The translations under genes and the position numbers were made by a program. A stretch of 34,614 bases of DNA, from positions 60,789-95,402 of the forward strand of contig SWDG01000022.1 of assembly GCA_005116965.1 (NCBI GenBank). The letters run 5' to 3'. Under the pieces are notes generated by a model. That model ran no database searches. It saw only the letters and a list, made by a program, of their open reading frames with translations, and was not told the origin of the DNA. The DNA is from Nitrospira sp. (lineage in GTDB: Bacteria; Nitrospirota; Nitrospiria; Nitrospirales; Nitrospiraceae). Every line of letters starts with the position of its first letter. Position 1 is the stretch's first letter. This document shows positions 23,976 through 31,667 of this stretch, piece by piece.

Positions 23976-24114
23976 CGGCAAGCCTCCCGGTTGGCGAACG
24001 GTCAGGGCGGTATCTTACAGAAGGGTGAGGCACGCGGAAAGAGATTGAATACGAGCGGCGGTACCTATGTTCGATCTACGGAAGGGTCGATCACCGGCCA
24101 GAAAAAACGACGTG

Positions 24115-24132
24115 AGGGAGCGGCAGCTCCCT
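24115..24132 (-). terminator. Terminator hairpin of the bactofilin gene
   Basis: Minus-strand stem AGGGAGC/GCTCCCT (24126-24132 with 24115-24121, four-base loop) touches the stop codon. A run of six T on the minus strand follows seven bases later (24102-24107 on the plus strand are A). Confidence 0.5.
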
Positions 24133-24578
24133 TATTCGCTTTCAATCAGCACAGGGCGCGATGAGTTGAGTCGCGGCGAAAAATCAGAGAGCACCACGGT
24201 CGACTGTTGGAGTTCATCGACCACCGGATGGGAGCCCATGTCGATGGACCCTTTAAAGAACGCGCCTTCTTCCAGTGAAAACGACGGGGAAGCTATATCG
24301 CCGAGAAGGACCGCCGGCTTCAGGAGCTGGATCTTGCTGCTCGCGGTGACGTTCCCTTGGATTTTTCCTCTGCAGACAACGGATTCGGCAACGATTGAAC
24401 CTCGGATGAGCGCATTTTCACCGATCACCAACATGCCCTTGGCGTGGATTTCTCCTTCGATGGAACTATCGATTTGAACGGTGCTGTGAAAATGGACGAT
24501 GCCTTTGAATGTGACGTCTTTCCCTAGAACCGTAAAGTTTGCATTGTCCGCTTCGAGTTCTCGTTTTTTGTCCCACAT
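24132..24578 (-). CDS. Bactofilin
   Basis: A 148-residue polymer-forming cytoskeletal protein. The centre is a repetitive beta-helix with regular hydrophobic and glycine spacing (TFKGIVHFHSTVQIDSSIEG, EIHAKGMLVIGENALIRGSI, VAESVVCRGKIQGNVTASSK), typical of bactofilins, flanked by short polar ends. These proteins form filaments that scaffold shape or envelope proteins. The N-terminus MWDKKRELEADN has no membrane helix. Start at 24578 is preferred (GAGG nine bases upstream); the longer frame to 24647 adds unrelated residues. Confidence 0.9.
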   Translation of the reverse strand: MWDKKRELEADNANFTVLGKDVTFKGIVHFHSTVQIDSSIEGEIHAKGMLVIGENALIRGSIVAESVVCRGKIQGNVTASSKIQLLKPAVLLGDIASPSFSLEEGAFFKGSIDMGSHPVVDELQQSTVVLSDFSPRLNSSRPVLIESE

Positions 24579-24817
24579 GATGGCGATCCTCTTGTAGATG
24601 AGCCTGTTCGATCCCTCTGATGTCTTTGAGTGACACAGGCGCTTCATCGTGAGAAGTGGGGGTCGCCGGTGCCTTGTGTCAATGAAAATCGAAGCACAAC
24701 ATACAGGAGTCGAGAGAAAGAATCAAAGGCAGATTTGTACGTATCCCTCTTGGCCGGGATCGAGGGCTATTTCTTGGCGGAGGGGTGTTGCCGAGTTGGT
24801 TTCTTTTCCGAACTATT
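24579..24817. other. Upstream region of bactofilin, no gene seen
   Basis: This includes the bactofilin leader. A plus-strand frame through 24630-25085 has no family resemblance and is rejected as a gene. Confidence 0.4.
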
Positions 24818-24985
24818 TCAGGTGATGGATGTGACGGTCTTGCCGATTGCCGATCCGATCTTGGGGATTTCTTGTTCGATGTTCTACGCGGCGCTCCGTG
24901 CCCCGCGCGCGAGGTCTTCGACGGTCAAGCCTTTGCCACGTTCGGTCTGTGGAGATTCCGCTGATGCAGACCCGCTTCCCCGTAC
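24818..24985 (-). pseudogene. Broken small gene with an in-frame stop
   Basis: Minus-strand codons in one frame read SPQTERGKGLTVEDLARG and SAA, then a TAG, then NIEQEIPKIGSAIGKTVTSI before TGA at 24818-24820. The text on both sides of the TAG reads as one amphipathic small protein, and no ATG, GTG or TTG precedes it in frame. I recall small conserved Nitrospira-type proteins with a GKGLTVEDL...NIEEEIPKIG pattern, but cannot verify this. The simplest view is a decayed copy that lost its start and gained a nonsense codon (AAG to TAG is one base). Confidence 0.5.
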
Positions 24986-25074
24986 GAGAAGACGGTGCGT
25001 CGGATGGAGTATTCAGGTGGGATCGCGTATGATCTGGCGGTTTCGTCACCTGTACTTCAGGGGAGCCAGACGCA

Positions 25075-25467
25075 ATGGATATTGATGTCTCATCTCGGCG
25101 GTTGGTCGTTGTTGGGTGTCTCTGTGCCGGACTCGGCGTGGCAGCCGGCGCATTCGGCGCTCATATGCTGAAGGAGATCCTGGAGCCACCAATGTTGGCC
25201 GTCTACGACACGGCGACCCGTTACCAGATGTATCATGCCTTTGGCATGGTCTTGAGCGGGTTTGCGGTGCGGATCGGTCGCGACGCGGGAGCGGCCAAAG
25301 CCGGCTGGCTGTTTTTGGCGGGAATATGTTTGTTTTCCGGGAGTCTGTATGGCGTGTCGTTATTGGGAATGCGTTGGCTCGGGGCGGTGACGCCGGTCGG
25401 CGGCGCGCTGTTCATCGTGGGGTGGGCGGTGTTGGCTTGGCGCGCTTGGCGTGGGTCCGAAGGTTGA
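25075..25467 (+). CDS. DUF423 family membrane protein
   Basis: A 130-residue inner-membrane protein with four hydrophobic segments. The diagnostic DUF423 pattern is present: GLGVAAGAFGAHML near the N-terminus, ATRYQMYHAFGMVLSGFA in the middle and LFSGSLYGVSLLGMRWLGAVTPVGG near the C-terminus. The same family includes YgdD and YwdK; its role is unknown. GGGGAG lies nine bases before the ATG. It stands alone, followed by a palindromic repeat region. Confidence 0.92.
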   Translation: MDIDVSSRRLVVVGCLCAGLGVAAGAFGAHMLKEILEPPMLAVYDTATRYQMYHAFGMVLSGFAVRIGRDAGAAKAGWLFLAGICLFSGSLYGVSLLGMRWLGAVTPVGGALFIVGWAVLAWRAWRGSEG

Positions 25468-25504
25468 TGACTAGCCCCATCATTCTTGAATGCAACTGCT
25501 GCAA

Positions 25505-25605
25505 CGGTTTCAAGTTTCATGTTTCAGGTTCATGGTTTCCGCACAACTTGAAACTTTAAACCTGGAACTCACGATCGAAGGAAAGAGGGACGCTTCACGA
25601 GATAC
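25505..25605. repeat. Intergenic palindromic repeat, copy 1
   Basis: GTTTCAAGTT (25507-25516) and AACTTGAAAC (25545-25554) form perfect arms. About 35 bases later comes GACGCTTCACGAGATAC (25589-25605), which is repeated exactly in copy 2. It lies between the convergent DUF423 gene and secreted-protein gene. Confidence 0.6.
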
Positions 25606-25628
25606 GCTTCACTCACTTCGAAGCAGGG

Positions 25629-26627
25629 CTAAGGTTGACAGGCAGCCGTACGTTTGGCGCTGATCGGTCCCCATCCTCCCATGTTGTTCACGAACGACCC
25701 TTCGATCTTCGCATCGTCCTTGATGAACAGCAGACTGTCCTCTTGGAGCTGGCCGTTATGCTCCCATCGCAAGTAAATGGCATCTCCCAGGATGATGATC
25801 TCGGTTGGTGCCGCGGCCTGAGCCGAGACCTGTCCGAGTGGGGGGAACATGACAGTGGACTTCTGTTCTCCATGGATCTGGTGGTTATGGATGATCCATT
25901 GCCAGGTTCCGCACAGTCGAGCCCGGCCTTTGGCCTGCCGGATACGTTCCTTCCACCCATAGATGTCCCACCAAGCGGCGGTTGCCTTGTGACTGGCTTC
26001 AAGCGCAGCGCGATTGGCAGCGAGTAACAGCTCCGTATTCTTCGGCGGGACTATCACCTGAGATGGTCCTGTTTTCTGGTCTGTCTGGATGAGACGGAGT
26101 AGGTCGGAGAGTGAGGTAACCTTGCTGCGGCTCGTTACCCAATCCTGCTGTGTTGCGTGAAGCGAGGTGCTGGTTGTGGAAGGCGTCTCATCATGGGTGA
26201 TCGAATCAGCAAACTGCCAGACCGCCATTGCTGCCATCAGTTCAGAGATAGATTGAGACAATTCAGCCAGGCCCAGCTCCTTGACCAACTTGTTTGAAAG
26301 TCGTTTGGCTCCGACGGCCCCCGCCGCATCGTTGAGACCGAGAGCAGGACCGATGGTTGAGGTGAATAACGCTTGGGCACTCGCATCCGAATCGATTGAC
26401 GCGAGTTGGCTTCCTTTATGTGAGACGATCTGAGAGAGCAGCATCGGCGACGCGTCTTCCGCTCGGACCGGAGGGGACGACAGGAGGATGGAGATCCCCA
26501 TGATGATTGCAAGGAGCCTGACAGTGGCATCTCGACGTACGCTGAGCTCTCGGCGGCGATGAGGTGGGCCGGCAAGAATTGAGTGTGCGTGAGTCTGGTT
26601 GCGCGGAGACGATGTGCCGTGGGTCAT
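25629..26627 (-). CDS. Secreted protein of unknown function
   Basis: A 332-residue protein starting with the ATG that overlaps the stop of the upstream hydrolase (ATGA, 26624-26627), with AAGGA just before it. A long basic N-region precedes a signal-like core RLLAIIMGISILLSSPPVRA, so the mature protein would start near EDASP. The central part is helical and polar. The C-terminal 90 residues (GTWQWIIHNHQIHG ... GSFVNNMGGWGPISAKRT) look like a small beta-barrel or lipocalin-like domain of strands with turns. No family is recognised. Export to the periplasm and coupling to the hydrolase are inferred. Confidence 0.7.
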   Translation of the reverse strand: MTHGTSSPRNQTHAHSILAGPPHRRRELSVRRDATVRLLAIIMGISILLSSPPVRAEDASPMLLSQIVSHKGSQLASIDSDASAQALFTSTIGPALGLNDAAGAVGAKRLSNKLVKELGLAELSQSISELMAAMAVWQFADSITHDETPSTTSTSLHATQQDWVTSRSKVTSLSDLLRLIQTDQKTGPSQVIVPPKNTELLLAANRAALEASHKATAAWWDIYGWKERIRQAKGRARLCGTWQWIIHNHQIHGEQKSTVMFPPLGQVSAQAAAPTEIIILGDAIYLRWEHNGQLQEDSLLFIKDDAKIEGSFVNNMGGWGPISAKRTAACQP

Positions 26628-27424
26628 GTTCCTTGGAAGCAAGACTTTAAAAAACTCGCGGTTCGTTCCCAGGCGAGGGCCGAATTCTTAGGGTCATAGG
26701 AGGCTGGCTTCATCTCGTTGCAAAAGGCGTGGGCCGCCTCGGGGTAGAGATGCATCTCGACGCGCTTGGCATAGTCGGCGGAGGCGCTGCGTAGTTGCGC
26801 GACGTCGTCCTGCGTCACCCAGGCGTCCTTCCCTGCCTGGTGATACAGCACCGATGAAAAGAGGTCTTTCATCAGCTCTTTGGGCGTGACCGGCTTGCCG
26901 TAATAGGAGACGGCCGCCCGCAGCCGTTTCCGATGGCAGGCGAAACGGAGCGCATAGGATCCACCCATTCCATACCCGACGACTCCATGAATATTTTTCT
27001 TCACGAAGTGGCAGGTATTCAGGTATTCACAGCAGGAATTGATATCCGTGATGACATGCGCGTCGTTCTGACGTTCCTGCAGCGCGGCCGCCACGTCATC
27101 GTTGGCGGTTACCATTCCTCCCAACCTGCCGTAGAGATTGGGAATGATCACCGCATACCCTTCACAGGCCAGCCGGGCGCCCACATCCTTCATCTGTCCA
27201 GTTAATCCCCACCAATCATGCAACAGGACAAGCCCTGGATAGGTCCCTGGTTGTTGCGGCCAGAAGAGCAACGAATCGATTTGGTGCTCCTTCGGCATTT
27301 TGCTCTTGAAGTAGGGGTCAACCATCTGATCGGTGTGCGTGGGGATGGGTATGCCGCTTGGGAAGCGGGCTGTTCCTGTCCCGATCTGTTCTAATGTGAA
27401 CGGTGTCGCGTGAGTGGTGGACAT
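26624..27424 (-). CDS. Dienelactone hydrolase-like protein lacking the nucleophile
   Basis: A 266-residue alpha/beta hydrolase-fold protein. The family landmarks are present: PGLVLLHDWWGLTGQMKDVG, GYAVIIPNLYGRLGG, VVGYGMGGSYALRFAC, VSYYGKPVT, the acid-residue block AGKDAWVTQDDV and the histidine block YPEAAHAF. The nucleophile elbow, normally GxCxGG, reads GYGMGG, so a glycine sits where the catalytic cysteine should be. Asp and His are kept. Either the protein is catalytically dead, or it acts by another residue. No signal peptide. It is co-translated with the following secreted-protein gene. Confidence 0.87.
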   Translation of the reverse strand: MSTTHATPFTLEQIGTGTARFPSGIPIPTHTDQMVDPYFKSKMPKEHQIDSLLFWPQQPGTYPGLVLLHDWWGLTGQMKDVGARLACEGYAVIIPNLYGRLGGMVTANDDVAAALQERQNDAHVITDINSCCEYLNTCHFVKKNIHGVVGYGMGGSYALRFACHRKRLRAAVSYYGKPVTPKELMKDLFSSVLYHQAGKDAWVTQDDVAQLRSASADYAKRVEMHLYPEAAHAFCNEMKPASYDPKNSALAWERTASFLKSCFQGT

Positions 27425-27509
27425 GGTTGGAATGTGTTATTGGAGCGGCGTTGTTCTCAGCATGATCGTACTATATGAAGCCCCTTCCGGGAATGTCAAA
27501 TGAGTGCCA

Positions 27510-27538
27510 TTGACTGAATATCCGGCGCCGATTACAGT
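27510..27538 (+). promoter_or_regulatory. Putative promoter of the Gfo/Idh/MocA gene
   Basis: TTGACT (27510-27515), a 17-base spacer and TACAGT (27533-27538). The predicted start near 27545 is about 14 bases before the GTG. Confidence 0.45.
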
Positions 27539-27558
27539 GACTCCCTTGTAGAGGGTGT

Positions 27559-28542
27559 GTGAACGAAGATTGCATCGGTGTAGGGTTGATCGGCGTGGGT
27601 CGGCATGGGATGCGCTATGCCCGGCACATCGTGCAGGATCTGCCCACCGCTTGTCTCAGGGCCGTCTGCCGGCAGCATCCCGAACAGGGGCTTGATCTTC
27701 CCGGAGCCTCCTCGGTTACCGTGTACAAAGAGCCTCAGTCGCTGATCGCCGATCCCCTGGTCGATGTGGTTCTTGTCGTCACGCCACCAATCTATTCCCT
27801 GGATATCTGTCGGATGGCGGTCCTGGCCCGCAAGCCCCTCTTGATTGAAAAACCGCTGGCAACCACCGCAGCCGATGCTCAGGCGATGGTCGTCCTGGCT
27901 CATGAGGCGGAGGTGCCGTTGATGACGGCGCAGACCCTCCGGTTCGACCACACGATTCAGCAGATGATGACCTTGCGGCATCGGATCGGGCGGTCTGAAC
28001 GATTGGACTTGATCAGCCGGATCGAGTTCAAACCAACGGCTCCTGACCATGCCGATGGCTATGGCAAGCGGGGAGCCCTGCTGGAAATCGGAGTGCATAT
28101 GCTGGACCTGGTTCGATTTCTGACTGGTGAAGAGGTATCCACAGTGCGTTGTACGATGGACATCCTCCCGCCGGCTGCGCCGGAAACCACGGCATCCGTT
28201 GACCTCACCACTGGAGGAGGAACGGTATGCCGGATCGAAATTGCACGGGTCGCGGCGGGGCGTGTTGGGCGCGCAGTATGGAGCGGCTCTCAGGGACGAC
28301 TGGAAGCCGATTGGGGCCAGCGCCGGCTCCAGTGTTCTGACGAAACGGGAACGAGTGACTTCGATCTCCCTCCGGCCCAGACGGTCCTTGCCACCCTTAC
28401 GGCGTTCTTGCAGGCCGTGAACGACGACACACCGATGCCCATCACGGGTGAAGATGGGTTCCGTGCGGTGGAAATTGCCGAAGCCTGTTACCGCTCAGCG
28501 CAAGACGGAGGCGCTCGTGTCGCCCTTGATCGTCGCTCGTGA
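27559..28542 (+). CDS. Gfo/Idh/MocA family oxidoreductase
   Basis: A 327-residue NAD(P)-dependent dehydrogenase. The N-terminal Rossmann motif is IGVGLIGVGRHGMRYARHI (GxGxxG), followed by VDVVLVVTPP and the family hallmark EKPLATT. The catalytic C-terminal domain has a likely His in EIGVHMLDLVRFLTG and ends with DGFRAVEIAEACYRSAQDGG. The family oxidises or reduces sugars, inositols and related compounds; the substrate is not identifiable. GTG start with GAGGG three bases upstream. It is monocistronic and divergent from the hydrolase gene. Confidence 0.92.
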   Translation: MNEDCIGVGLIGVGRHGMRYARHIVQDLPTACLRAVCRQHPEQGLDLPGASSVTVYKEPQSLIADPLVDVVLVVTPPIYSLDICRMAVLARKPLLIEKPLATTAADAQAMVVLAHEAEVPLMTAQTLRFDHTIQQMMTLRHRIGRSERLDLISRIEFKPTAPDHADGYGKRGALLEIGVHMLDLVRFLTGEEVSTVRCTMDILPPAAPETTASVDLTTGGGTVCRIEIARVAAGRVGRAVWSGSQGRLEADWGQRRLQCSDETGTSDFDLPPAQTVLATLTAFLQAVNDDTPMPITGEDGFRAVEIAEACYRSAQDGGARVALDRRS

Positions 28543-28677
28543 AGCGTATCCCGCGATCAGTTTCGAATTTTCAGGTTTCTCGTTTCAAGTTCGAACAGGA
28601 GCTCTCGCGCAACGTGAAACCAGCAATCTGAAACCCTTGCCTGGATGACGAGATACGAACGACGCTTCACGAGATAC
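28539..28677. repeat. Intergenic palindromic repeat, copy 2
   Basis: Terminal inverted repeats GTGAAGCGT (28539-28547) and ACGCTTCAC (28662-28670) bound the element; its left end overlaps the TGA of the preceding gene. Inside are GGTTTC/GAAACC and GTTTCA/TGAAAC arms. The right end includes GACGCTTCACGAGATAC (28661-28677), identical to copy 1. Confidence 0.6.
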
Positions 28678-28699
28678 TCGTGCATCGTGACGTGGGCTA

Positions 28700-28933
28700 T
28701 CATTCCGCGACGATGTGAGTATCGGTTTCTTCGACGCCGTCGACTGAATGGATCTTGGTGATGACGACGTCGGACAGCGCGCGTTCATCCTGGACGCTGA
28801 TAAAGAGGAAAATATCCGGACGGCCGAAACAGGAATGGGCTTGTTCGACTCCGGGCATGCGCTTCAGCGTGGCGACGACATCTTTGGTTTTGCCCGCTTT
28901 GACCTTGATGAGAATGTAGGCTCTCGTTGCCAT
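28700..28933 (-). CDS. Stand-alone Lrp/AsnC effector-binding (RAM) domain protein
   Basis: A 77-residue protein corresponding only to the C-terminal ligand-binding domain of Lrp/AsnC regulators. It starts ATRAYILIKVKAGKTKDVV and continues with MPGVEQAHSCFGRPDIFLFI and IHSVDGVEETDTHIV, the usual beta-alpha-beta ferredoxin-like pattern. There is no helix-turn-helix. Such proteins oligomerise and bind amino acids or similar ligands, and may modulate full-length Lrp proteins. GGAGG lies five bases upstream of the ATG, an excellent site. It is monocistronic between repeat elements. Confidence 0.9.
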   Translation of the reverse strand: MATRAYILIKVKAGKTKDVVATLKRMPGVEQAHSCFGRPDIFLFISVQDERALSDVVITKIHSVDGVEETDTHIVAE

Positions 28934-28989
28934 GTGTTCCTCCCTGCTCTAAGTGTGTGATGCCGAGTGTCTATATGCCTGCCCGCGGT

Positions 28990-29066
28990 GCTGAGTTTCA
29001 AGTTGCAGGTTTCAAGTTTCACTGTTTCTAGCCTAATCCTTAACTAGAAACCAGGAACTCGAAACG
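28990..29066. repeat. Intergenic palindromic repeat, copy 3 (diverged)
   Basis: It contains GTTTCAAGTTGC and GGTTTCAAGTTTCA, like copy 1, and a perfect arm pair GTTTCTAG (29024-29031) / CTAGAAAC (29044-29051). The GACGCTTCACGAGATAC part is absent. Confidence 0.5.
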
Positions 29067-29073
29067 TACGTGA

Positions 29074-29718
29074 TTATCGTCCCCCCGCTCCCGGCATAGC
29101 GTTCCGTCGGGAGGTGTAGATCTCTTCAAACGTGTTTCCACGCGCGGCAAGTGCCGACCGGCTATCTTTTACGAGCTGCATGAGTCGCGTGAAATCATCG
29201 ACGGACAGGTTGAACTGTCGTAGTCCGGTTGTCAGCCGCTGTCGTTCTTCGACCGCTGTCGGCAGGTCCGCGTCCGCGAGCGCCTCCAGCATGTCTGCGG
29301 TCCATCCGCTTGAGCGAAATCTTTCTAGGACTGTTGATGTGTTCTCGCCGTGCTTGGCGGTCACGGCACGGTGCGCGAAATCCTGCAAACCCCCATCTGT
29401 GCCTGTGGCAAACGCGGATTGAAGCTGAATGACGGACTGAATGACACGATCAGCTTCTCGGCTGCCCTCAGGTGGAAGCACCTGCGCCTGTTCCAGTGTC
29501 GCGAGGACGGCCATGGCCGATCCGACATAGGGAGATGCGCGCTTTGACTGCTGCGTCGGAATTGCAGGGGATTGGTGTTCCGCAAAGGCTGAAGCCTGTT
29601 CCATTGGGACGGAGGAGAGCACGAGGCAGAGGCTGACGGCCATGATCAGGCGAACCGGCCATGTGGATAATGGTCGAATTGAAGGGACCGTTCCCTCTGA
29701 GGAGTACCAGAAACGCAT
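29074..29718 (-). CDS. Secreted protein of unknown function
   Basis: A 214-residue protein with a signal peptide, RLIMAVSLCLVLSSVPMEQASA, cleaved near FAEHQ. The mature protein is helical and polar (EADRVIQSVIQLQSAFATG, SGWTADMLEALADADLP, LRQFNLSVDDFTRLMQLVKD) and ends in a Gly/Ala tail. No known domain is recognised. It could be periplasmic. The true start may lie at one of several codons before the signal core; the longest is given. It is divergent from comM. Confidence 0.65.
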   Translation of the reverse strand: MRFWYSSEGTVPSIRPLSTWPVRLIMAVSLCLVLSSVPMEQASAFAEHQSPAIPTQQSKRASPYVGSAMAVLATLEQAQVLPPEGSREADRVIQSVIQLQSAFATGTDGGLQDFAHRAVTAKHGENTSTVLERFRSSGWTADMLEALADADLPTAVEERQRLTTGLRQFNLSVDDFTRLMQLVKDSRSALAARGNTFEEIYTSRRNAMPGAGGR

Positions 29719-29780
29719 GGGAGGATTATGACAGAGTCGGTAGGAGCGGTGATAGAGAAGACTTGGCAGCCGGCCCTCTA

Positions 29781-29809
29781 TTGAAAGCTCCGTAGGGACT
29801 TCCTATAAT
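29781..29809 (+). promoter_or_regulatory. Near-consensus sigma-70 promoter of comM
   Basis: TTGAAA (29781-29786), a 17-base spacer and a perfect TATAAT (29804-29809). Predicted transcription start is near 29816, giving a leader of about 36 bases. Confidence 0.8.
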
Positions 29810-29851
29810 TACCAGGTTTGGCTGCGGTCCAGACAGAAAGGCAGTGTGGTC

Positions 29852-31381
29852 ATGCTCGCCAAAGTGAGGAGCGCGGCACTTGTCGGGCTTGATGCGCATC
29901 TGGTGGATGTCGAGGTCGATATCTCCGGTGGCCTTCCGCAATTCTCGGTCGTTGGCCTGCCTGATGCCACGGTCAAGGAAAGTCGTGACCGCGTGCGTTC
30001 CGCGCTGAAGAACACGGGATTTCACTTTCCCGCCAAACGGATTACCGTCAATCTCGCACCAGCTGGAGTCAAAAAAGAGGGATCGGGACTTGATCTTGCC
30101 ATCGCCGTTGGGATTCTTGTCGCCGAAGAGGTGATCCCACAGGCGATGGTGGACAAGCGGGTTCTGGTCGGAGAACTTTCGTTGGACGGCCGTGTGAGAC
30201 CGATCATGGGCGCGCTCTCGTTTGCGCTTGCGTGCCGGGCCGGATACGACCTGCTGCTGCCGGCTGACAATGGTGCTGAAGCTGCGCTGGTGGACGGCAT
30301 CAGCGCCTATCCACTCCATAGCCTCCCCGAAGCCGTGGAATTTCTGAAGGGGAATCAAGCCATTGTGCCGAGCTGTTCGAACCATGCGTTGCTGGAGTCT
30401 ACTAGGACGGCGGAGGACGAGGACTATACCGACGTCCGTGGGCAGGACCATGCTAAGCGGGCACTGGAAGTGGCTGCGTCGGGTGGACACAATGTGCTGA
30501 TGGTCGGTCCCCCAGGTTCCGGCAAGACGATGTTGGCGCGCCGACTCCCTTCGATTCTTCCGCTGCTGGAATCAGAAGAAGCCATTGAAACGACCCGTAT
30601 TCACAGCGTCGCCGGGCAACTGGCTCCGGACCGGCCCTTGCTGACGGTGCGGCCCTTCCGCGCTCCTCATCACAGCATCTCCGATGCCGGTCTTGTCGGA
30701 GGAGGCACCGTTCCGAAGCCCGGAGAAGTCTCCCTTGCGCATAACGGCGTGCTGTTTCTGGACGAGTCTCCTGAGTTCAAACGAGGTGTGCTCGAGGGAT
30801 TGCGGCAGCCGTTGGAAGATGGACATATGATCCTGACCAGAGCCAGCGGAACCCTGAAATACCCAGCTCGGTTCATGCTGATTGCCGCAATGAATCCTTG
30901 TCCCTGCGGATATTATGGAGATCGAACCAGACCCTGTATTTGTACCGTCACTCAGATTCGCCGGTATCGCGCGAAACTGTCCGGGCCGCTGCTGGATCGG
31001 CTGGATATCCATCTGGATGTGCCGCCTGTTCCGGTGCGAGAGCTCCGTACCGACCTGCCTGCGCCAGAGGGATCAGTTGCGATCCGATTGCGTGTCGTCG
31101 CGGCTCGAGCACGTCAGCGACGACGGTACCAATCCGACGGAATTTATACGAATGCGCAGTTGAAGCCGCGGATGATAAAGCGGTATTGTGGGCTCGATCA
31201 GCCCGCTCAGGAATTGCTGGAGCAGGCGATGGCGAGGTTGCGACTGTCGGCGCGAGCGCATGGGCGCATCTTACGGGTCGCGCGCACCATTGCCGATTTG
31301 GCCGACTCAGAGAGGATTGAGACCGTGCACATCGCGGAAGCCATTCAATACCGTTCATTTGACCGCAATCCCGAGCTGTGA
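29852..31381 (+). CDS. comM: ComM/YifB family Mg-chelatase-like AAA ATPase
   Basis: A 509-residue AAA+ protein; in transformable bacteria ComM is a hexameric helicase promoting branch migration during uptake of DNA. The N-terminal domain begins MLAKVRSAALVGLDAHLVDV (start 29852; GTG 29846 is an alternative), followed by DISGGLPQFSVVGLPDATVKE and NLAPAGVKKEGSGLDLAIAVG. The ATPase core has Walker A MVGPPGSGKTMLARRLPSIL, HHSISDAGLVGGG, Walker B NGVLFLDESPEF and the cysteine cluster MNPCPCGYYGDRTRPCICT. The C-terminal helical domain ends IHIAEAIQYRSFDR-like. Length is normal. A small membrane protein gene follows after 7 bases. Confidence 0.95.
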   Translation: MLAKVRSAALVGLDAHLVDVEVDISGGLPQFSVVGLPDATVKESRDRVRSALKNTGFHFPAKRITVNLAPAGVKKEGSGLDLAIAVGILVAEEVIPQAMVDKRVLVGELSLDGRVRPIMGALSFALACRAGYDLLLPADNGAEAALVDGISAYPLHSLPEAVEFLKGNQAIVPSCSNHALLESTRTAEDEDYTDVRGQDHAKRALEVAASGGHNVLMVGPPGSGKTMLARRLPSILPLLESEEAIETTRIHSVAGQLAPDRPLLTVRPFRAPHHSISDAGLVGGGTVPKPGEVSLAHNGVLFLDESPEFKRGVLEGLRQPLEDGHMILTRASGTLKYPARFMLIAAMNPCPCGYYGDRTRPCICTVTQIRRYRAKLSGPLLDRLDIHLDVPPVPVRELRTDLPAPEGSVAIRLRVVAARARQRRRYQSDGIYTNAQLKPRMIKRYCGLDQPAQELLEQAMARLRLSARAHGRILRVARTIADLADSERIETVHIAEAIQYRSFDRNPEL

Positions 31382-31388
31382 GGTTTCG

Positions 31389-31601
31389 GTGACGTCGACG
31401 AAAGTCTTTCTGTGGTGGTTTGTGGTGGGAGCCACGATGGCGCTCGCCGTCATCATGGTGCAAGGGGGTGTCAGGGAAGTGATGCAGGCTCAAGGGTCTG
31501 TGTGGGAGCTGAAACTTGTTGAGCTGTTGACCACGATCATGGGGGGCGGGTTGCTGGGGGGCTGTATCGCGCTGATTTTGGACCGGATCAAGAAGTCCTA
31601 A
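31389..31601 (+). CDS. Small two-span membrane protein
   Basis: A 70-residue frame from GTG 31389, 7 bases after the comM stop, with AGG about five bases upstream. It has a hydrophobic span VFLWWFVVGATMALAVIMV, an amphipathic middle (REVMQAQGSVWELKLVELL) and a second span IMGGGLLGGCIALILD with a basic end RIKKS. I recognise no family. The close spacing makes it part of the comM transcript. Translation is supported only by composition and position. Confidence 0.6.
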   Translation: MTSTKVFLWWFVVGATMALAVIMVQGGVREVMQAQGSVWELKLVELLTTIMGGGLLGGCIALILDRIKKS

Positions 31602-31667
31602 TTCTCTGTAGATCCGAACATAGGCTGAGTATTCACATACCTCCAGCTCTCTATACTGCAAGCCAAT

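Noticed and set aside
24630-25085. 151-residue plus-strand frame before the DUF423 gene
   Set aside because: No motif and Arg/Cys-rich; the minus-strand frame with the broken small gene is the better explanation for this stretch.
25505-29066. CRISPR-like array made of the GTTTCA repeats
   Set aside because: Copies are irregularly spaced over kilobases, diverge in sequence and have genes between them; no unique-spacer pattern and no cas gene.
29726-30490. 254-residue minus-strand frame over comM
   Set aside because: Antisense to the conserved N-terminal half of comM.
30948-31661. 237-residue minus-strand frame over the comM end
   Set aside because: His/Arg/Pro-rich shadow of comM and of the small membrane protein gene.
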